In this document: piece after piece, positions 4,811 through 8,522 of the stretch
Numbering within the stretch: the first letter of the stretch is position 1
Layout: each line of letters opens with the position of its first letter
Notes under the pieces: generated by a model
Seen by the model: the letters and a program-made list of their open reading frames with translations, nothing else
Databases searched by the model: none
Told to the model about the DNA's origin: nothing
NCBI GenBank assembly: GCA_900772775.1
Contig: CAAGRW010000145.1
Coordinates: forward strand, 1-8,522
Reading direction: 5' to 3'
Length of the DNA stretch: 8,522 bases
Source of the DNA: Candidatus Rifleibacteriota bacterium
GTDB lineage: Bacteria > Vulcanimicrobiota > Xenobia > Xenobiales > Xenobiaceae
Position numbers and translations under genes: made by a program

Positions 4811-7083
4811 TCTACACGCTTAACATCTTCACAAGCTATAGGCAAACATTCACCGGGACGGCTCTTAAAGCGTACCCACAATTTGCCGGAAGCTATAAAA
4901 GATACGGTGCCCAAACCATTGACTTTATGCTCAACGGTACAACCGGCAGGGAAATTGATAGCAATTTCGCGGCGACGGAATTTGCGCACTTGAGGAGGCA
5001 TAATGGTGATTTGTCTGACTCTTTCTGTAGAAGTTACGCGCTGCTCCTTGAGTTCTTCGCTGCCGGCGCGGAAAGGACGCCCTGAAGACAACTTTTGCGC
5101 TACAGCTTTGGCTTTCCAACCATTGCTGCTTTTAACCTCAATTTGCTTTAAGGGCATTTCATAGATAAAACGAGACAACTCCGAATCTTGATCGCCACGA
5201 TGGCAAGCTGCCGTAAGATACAGCATATCTTTAGCTCTGGTTAAGCCGACATAGCAAAGGCGCCGCTCCTCTTCCACTCCTTTATCTCCGTCAACTAAAG
5301 AGCGATGGTGAGGTAAGAATCCATCTTCCATACCGACTAAGAAAACTACCGGAAATTCCAATCCTTTGGAAGTATGGATAGTCATTAAAACTAAGCTATC
5401 TTGTTTATCGGCACTTTCGTCAAATTCATCACGACCGGAAATTAAAGAGATTTCGTTTAAAAAAGCCCGCAACGGCAGCTCGCCTTCGTAATTGGGGCTG
5501 TGACGTTCTTTTTGAAAACGACGATCGAAATCAGTCAGCACTTCTAAAAGTTCTTGTAAGTTTTCTCCCCGCTCTTGATCTTCTTCCGAATCGCTAGAAA
5601 GCAACTTTTCCTTATAGCCCGTTTCTTCTAAAACAACCCTTACTAATTCAGCCAAAGAACAATCAGGGCTTAAGGCCTGCTTTTTCAATTCTTCCAAGCG
5701 ATCATACAATTTTCGGCAGCGCCCTACATAGGAAGCAGCTACTGCAGCCTGATCTGCTAATCCTAAAGCATGCATAATGGGAATGCCGTTGTGAGCAGCA
5801 TAAGCAACTATTTTAGCGAAAGTACTTTCTCCCAAACCACGCGTATTTTTAATAATTCGCTCTAAAGCCACCGAGTCGCTGGGATTGCCCAAAACATAAA
5901 GATAGGCCATAATATCGCGAATTTCTTTGCGATCATAGAAGCGACGTCCGCCGACAATTTGGTAACTTATACCCTCTTCACGCAACAATATTTCTTCAAA
6001 ATTGCGACTTTGAAAATTGGATCTATATAAAATGGCAATATCGGAATAACGATAGCCACATTGTTGCACCAAACACTTGCAAGCTTGTACTACAAAGAGA
6101 GCTTCACTGCGTGAGTCGTCAGTAATATACACATATGGCAAAGTGCCGTCAGTGCGATTGCTCCATAAATTTTTTACTTTGCGATCGGAATTGTGACTGA
6201 CAACTAAATTGGCAACATCTAAAATTTGCTGCGTAGAGCGGTAATTTTGCTCCAACTTGATAACTTTGGCGTCGTGAAAATCTTTTTCAAAGCGCAAGAT
6301 AATAGAAATATCGGCTCCGCGAAAACCGTAAATGCTTTGATCATCGTCACCTACGGCACAGAAGTTTCTATCTTCATTTAAAAGCAAGCGCAATAATTCA
6401 TATTGTATAGGATTCACATCCTGAAATTCGTCTACCAGAATATAGCGCAAATGGCGACGATATTTTTCGCAAACGTCTGGATTATGGGAAAACAATTCGA
6501 CTGTATAGACCAAAATATCGTCAAAATCGAGAGAATCGTTTTCACGCAAACGCCGATTGTAAGCTTGATAAATGGGAATAAGTAAACGCTCTTGAGCTAA
6601 AAGAGGACTTAAATCTTCAGGCTTGCGGCGAGCATTTTTGCAAGCGCTAATGGCACTAAGCAAATCGCGCGGAGAGTGTTTTTGGCCATCGATATTAAGC
6701 TCTTTTAAGATGTCGCGCATTAAGGCTATTTGCGCTTCGGTATCGTAAATGGAAAAGCTGGAGCTGACGTCAAGATATTTGGCCTCTCTCCGCAACCAGC
6801 GAGCGCAAACAGAATGGAAAGTGCCAACATTGGAAAAAAAGCCGCTGCCACAAAGTCCTTCAATACGCTCAACCATTTCACGCGCAGCTTTATTGGTAAA
6901 AGTTACAGCCAAAATTTGTGAGCGCTGGGCTAAACCCGATTGCAAAATCCAAGCAATGCGCTTAGTTAATACAGTAGTTTTGCCGCTGCCGGCTCCGGCT
7001 AAAATAAGCAAAGGGCCTTCGGTAGTAGTGACAGCCTCAGCTTGCTGCGGATTCAGTCCTGTCAGAATAGACTCTATAGTCAC
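4804..7083 (-). CDS. pcrA: PcrA/UvrD-type ATP-dependent DNA helicase
   Basis: This is a complete 759-residue superfamily 1A 3'-to-5' helicase acting in nucleotide excision repair, in mismatch repair and in clearing RecA or stalled polymerases from DNA. All the motifs are present in order: Walker A AGAGSGKT (29-36, K35), Ia AVTFTNKAA (59-67), II VDEFQD (217-222), III GDDDQSIYGFRGAD (245-258), IV EQNYRS (278-283), V TIHTSKGLEF (568-577) and VI EERRLCYVGLTRAK (605-618, arginine finger region). The C-terminus after a variable linker (about 650-710) is a Tudor-like module, VEHKVNGLGTV...VRFK (717-740), the RNA-polymerase-binding tail typical of PcrA/UvrD. The length is close to the usual 720-760. 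The start is GTG with AAAGGGG 9 bases upstream and only 17 bases after the upstream transporter gene, so they probably share a transcript. Nothing is missing. PcrA is preferred over UvrD because of the Bacillota-like context, but the name is a convention. Confidence 0.95.
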   Translation of the reverse strand: MTIESILTGLNPQQAEAVTTTEGPLLILAGAGSGKTTVLTKRIAWILQSGLAQRSQILAVTFTNKAAREMVERIEGLCGSGFFSNVGTFHSVCARWLRREAKYLDVSSSFSIYDTEAQIALMRDILKELNIDGQKHSPRDLLSAISACKNARRKPEDLSPLLAQERLLIPIYQAYNRRLRENDSLDFDDILVYTVELFSHNPDVCEKYRRHLRYILVDEFQDVNPIQYELLRLLLNEDRNFCAVGDDDQSIYGFRGADISIILRFEKDFHDAKVIKLEQNYRSTQQILDVANLVVSHNSDRKVKNLWSNRTDGTLPYVYITDDSRSEALFVVQACKCLVQQCGYRYSDIAILYRSNFQSRNFEEILLREEGISYQIVGGRRFYDRKEIRDIMAYLYVLGNPSDSVALERIIKNTRGLGESTFAKIVAYAAHNGIPIMHALGLADQAAVAASYVGRCRKLYDRLEELKKQALSPDCSLAELVRVVLEETGYKEKLLSSDSEEDQERGENLQELLEVLTDFDRRFQKERHSPNYEGELPLRAFLNEISLISGRDEFDESADKQDSLVLMTIHTSKGLEFPVVFLVGMEDGFLPHHRSLVDGDKGVEEERRLCYVGLTRAKDMLYLTAACHRGDQDSELSRFIYEMPLKQIEVKSSNGWKAKAVAQKLSSGRPFRAGSEELKEQRVTSTERVRQITIMPPQVRKFRRREIAINFPAGCTVEHKVNGLGTVSFIASGKLWVRFKSRPGECLPIACEDVKRVDS

Positions 7084-7100
7084 AGAAAGTCACCCCTTTA

Positions 7101-8522
7101 TCAATCATGCAAATGGACTTTATAGCCGAAACGATGTTGCAAAACGTTGAGCAAAGCCGGCATAAACACAGCCGAGCTTAATAAATTAGCTCCTACGCCC
7201 AAAGTCATCACCAAGCCCAAAGTAGCTACTCCCTGATGGTTGGCAATAATCATAGTAGCAAAACCAATCATAGTAGTTAGAGCTGACAGTGTAATGGAAG
7301 GGCCAGTAGAATGGCTGAATATACCTGCCCCGCCTTCTTCGGACACTCGGTGAATAATATGAATGCCGAAGACCAAACCAATTCCCAAAATTAGAGGCAA
7401 AGCTAAGAAGTTGGCGCTGTTGAAATCGCAATGCAATATTCCCATCATGCCAACCATCCAAACAATACCCAGCACTTTAGGCAGTAAAGCTAATAAAGCA
7501 ACGCCCAGTTTGCGGAAATGGATAAAAAGCAATACCCAAATGGCACATAAAGCCCAAGTACCGGCCTTTTCGTTAGACTCACGCAACTCCTGACAATCGT
7601 AATAGCTCATAATAGGCATGCCTACTACTTTGGGATCGACGCTTTGAACTTCGCGCACAAAACGCTCTTGGGCCGGACGCTCCCAAATATTTTCCTTGGG
7701 AAAAATGCGCACTTGAATCAGTCCGGTGCGACCTATTTCGCGATTTCTCAAATCGTCCGGAATATCGTTTATAGTTAAAGGAGGCGCCTCTTTTTGTGCG
7801 TGCAAAAATTTTATAATATCGGCTAGGCTTTGATAGAAATTGTCTTCAAAAGCATTCAGGCCTTCTTCAATAGGGCCCGGCCCCATAGTAGACATAATCG
7901 AAAAAAGTTTATCAATTTTTATTTCCAAACGCTTAGACGCTTGACTGACTTCCGGAGAAGAGCTTTTTTGCAACTTGTGCAAAACTGAGCGCATTTCTTG
8001 GTCACTACTTTCGATAGAATTGCCCAGAGAACGAAAAGCAGCGATGCGACTTTGCTCAGGATCACGATAAATTGTGCCGGGTACGGGAATAGACGAAACA
8101 TTCTCGGCTATTTCCTTTAAATAAGGATATTTTTCCTTATAGTTTATAGGAATCACCATAGCCACAGTTTCTACATCGGAAACGGTGGATAATTTAGAAA
8201 ATTTTTCAGCTAATTGGCAAGCTGTAGGTACATCTTTAGCTAAGGAAATACCGCAAAGAAGCGAATGTTCACTAGCATTTATTAAGTGCATTTCGGTGCG
8301 TACAGATTGCAAGCCCTTAGCTTGTAAATTAAGCAAATTGTAGTCATAGCTGACATTTTTGCCATACCAAAGGGCAACCAAAGTGATTACCAAACCAACA
8401 ATCACTACGCCCTCGGAGCGACTGAGCAACCATTTTTCTACATTGGCCAAAAAGGCAAAACGAGAGATACCTTTTGCTTCATAAACTTTATTTTTATCTT
8501 CAGTTAGGAAAATAAGTGAAGG
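7101..8522 (-). CDS. HpnN-like RND/MMPL lipid transporter, C-terminal part (5' end outside window)
   Basis: The frame has no stop up to the right edge, so the visible 473 residues are the C-terminal part of a larger protein; the TTG at 8450 is internal. The architecture is the second half of a MMPL/RND exporter. There is one membrane helix (about 38-54 of the visible part), then a large external loop (about 55-318) starting with the typical YDYNLLNLQ.KGL segment, then five helices (about 320-336, 339-361, 371-392, 408-427, 433-456). The NFLALPLILGIG..FGIHIIHR block (371-392) and the following ITLSALTTMIGF are signatures of the HpnN branch, which moves hopanoids or other lipids towards the outer membrane. 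A full protein would be about 850 residues. The family usually carries an acidic residue in GIG(V/L)D.GIH; here it reads GIGLVFGIH, with V in that place. pcrA follows after 17 bases. The lipid substrate is unknown. Confidence 0.85.
   Translation of the reverse strand, partial: PSLIFLTEDKNKVYEAKGISRFAFLANVEKWLLSRSEGVVIVGLVITLVALWYGKNVSYDYNLLNLQAKGLQSVRTEMHLINASEHSLLCGISLAKDVPTACQLAEKFSKLSTVSDVETVAMVIPINYKEKYPYLKEIAENVSSIPVPGTIYRDPEQSRIAAFRSLGNSIESSDQEMRSVLHKLQKSSSPEVSQASKRLEIKIDKLFSIMSTMGPGPIEEGLNAFEDNFYQSLADIIKFLHAQKEAPPLTINDIPDDLRNREIGRTGLIQVRIFPKENIWERPAQERFVREVQSVDPKVVGMPIMSYYDCQELRESNEKAGTWALCAIWVLLFIHFRKLGVALLALLPKVLGIVWMVGMMGILHCDFNSANFLALPLILGIGLVFGIHIIHRVSEEGGAGIFSHSTGPSITLSALTTMIGFATMIIANHQGVATLGLVMTLGVGANLLSSAVFMPALLNVLQHRFGYKVHLHD

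Noticed and set aside
6730..7150. + strand open frames of 63 and 133 codons opposite the pcrA 5' end
   Set aside because: They are antisense to the conserved helicase motifs and are explained by that gene's codon structure.
8448..8450. TTG at 8450 as the start of the RND gene
   Set aside because: The frame stays open to the window edge with transporter-like sequence upstream, and the protein family is about twice this length.

Overview
The window is AT-rich bacterial chromosome with compact, gene-dense coding and no sign of phage, insertion sequence, CRISPR or tRNA/rRNA genes. An Amj-type lipid II flippase, a classical lipobox lipoprotein and a PcrA/UvrD helicase with a C-terminal Tudor-like tail fit Bacillota. 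The large HpnN-like RND/MMPL lipid exporter fragment is more typical of bacteria with an outer membrane. Together these point tentatively to a diderm Bacillota such as a Negativicute. This assignment is inference; no marker gene settles it.

The left third (1-2725) is read on the + strand. It holds the 3' end of a TPR protein, a 561-residue membrane protein that I read as a tandem-duplicated Amj lipid II flippase, and, 18 bases downstream, a YbaK-type aminoacyl-tRNA deacylase. A symmetrical hairpin with A- and T-runs at 2768-2803 separates this block from the rest and can stop transcription from both sides.

The right two thirds (2843-8522) are read on the - strand. In transcription order they are: an HpnN-like RND/MMPL transporter (5' end outside the window), PcrA/UvrD helicase 17 bases later, a non-coding gap of about 150 bases, two paralogous proteins of unknown family (one without a signal peptide, one exported) that share a GCNGG(I/V)GD motif, and finally a flavodoxin-like lipoprotein.

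The most informative non-coding region is 3494-3647. It contains a textbook MerR-family promoter on the - strand (TTGACC, 19-base spacer, TAGACT, with an 8-bp perfect dyad across the spacer) that points at the flavodoxin gene. A strong intrinsic-terminator hairpin lies between that promoter and the gene. The main points of interest are the fused double Amj, the MerR-type promoter with a terminator in its leader, the exported/non-exported paralogue pair, and the cysteine-rich lipid-anchored flavodoxin.
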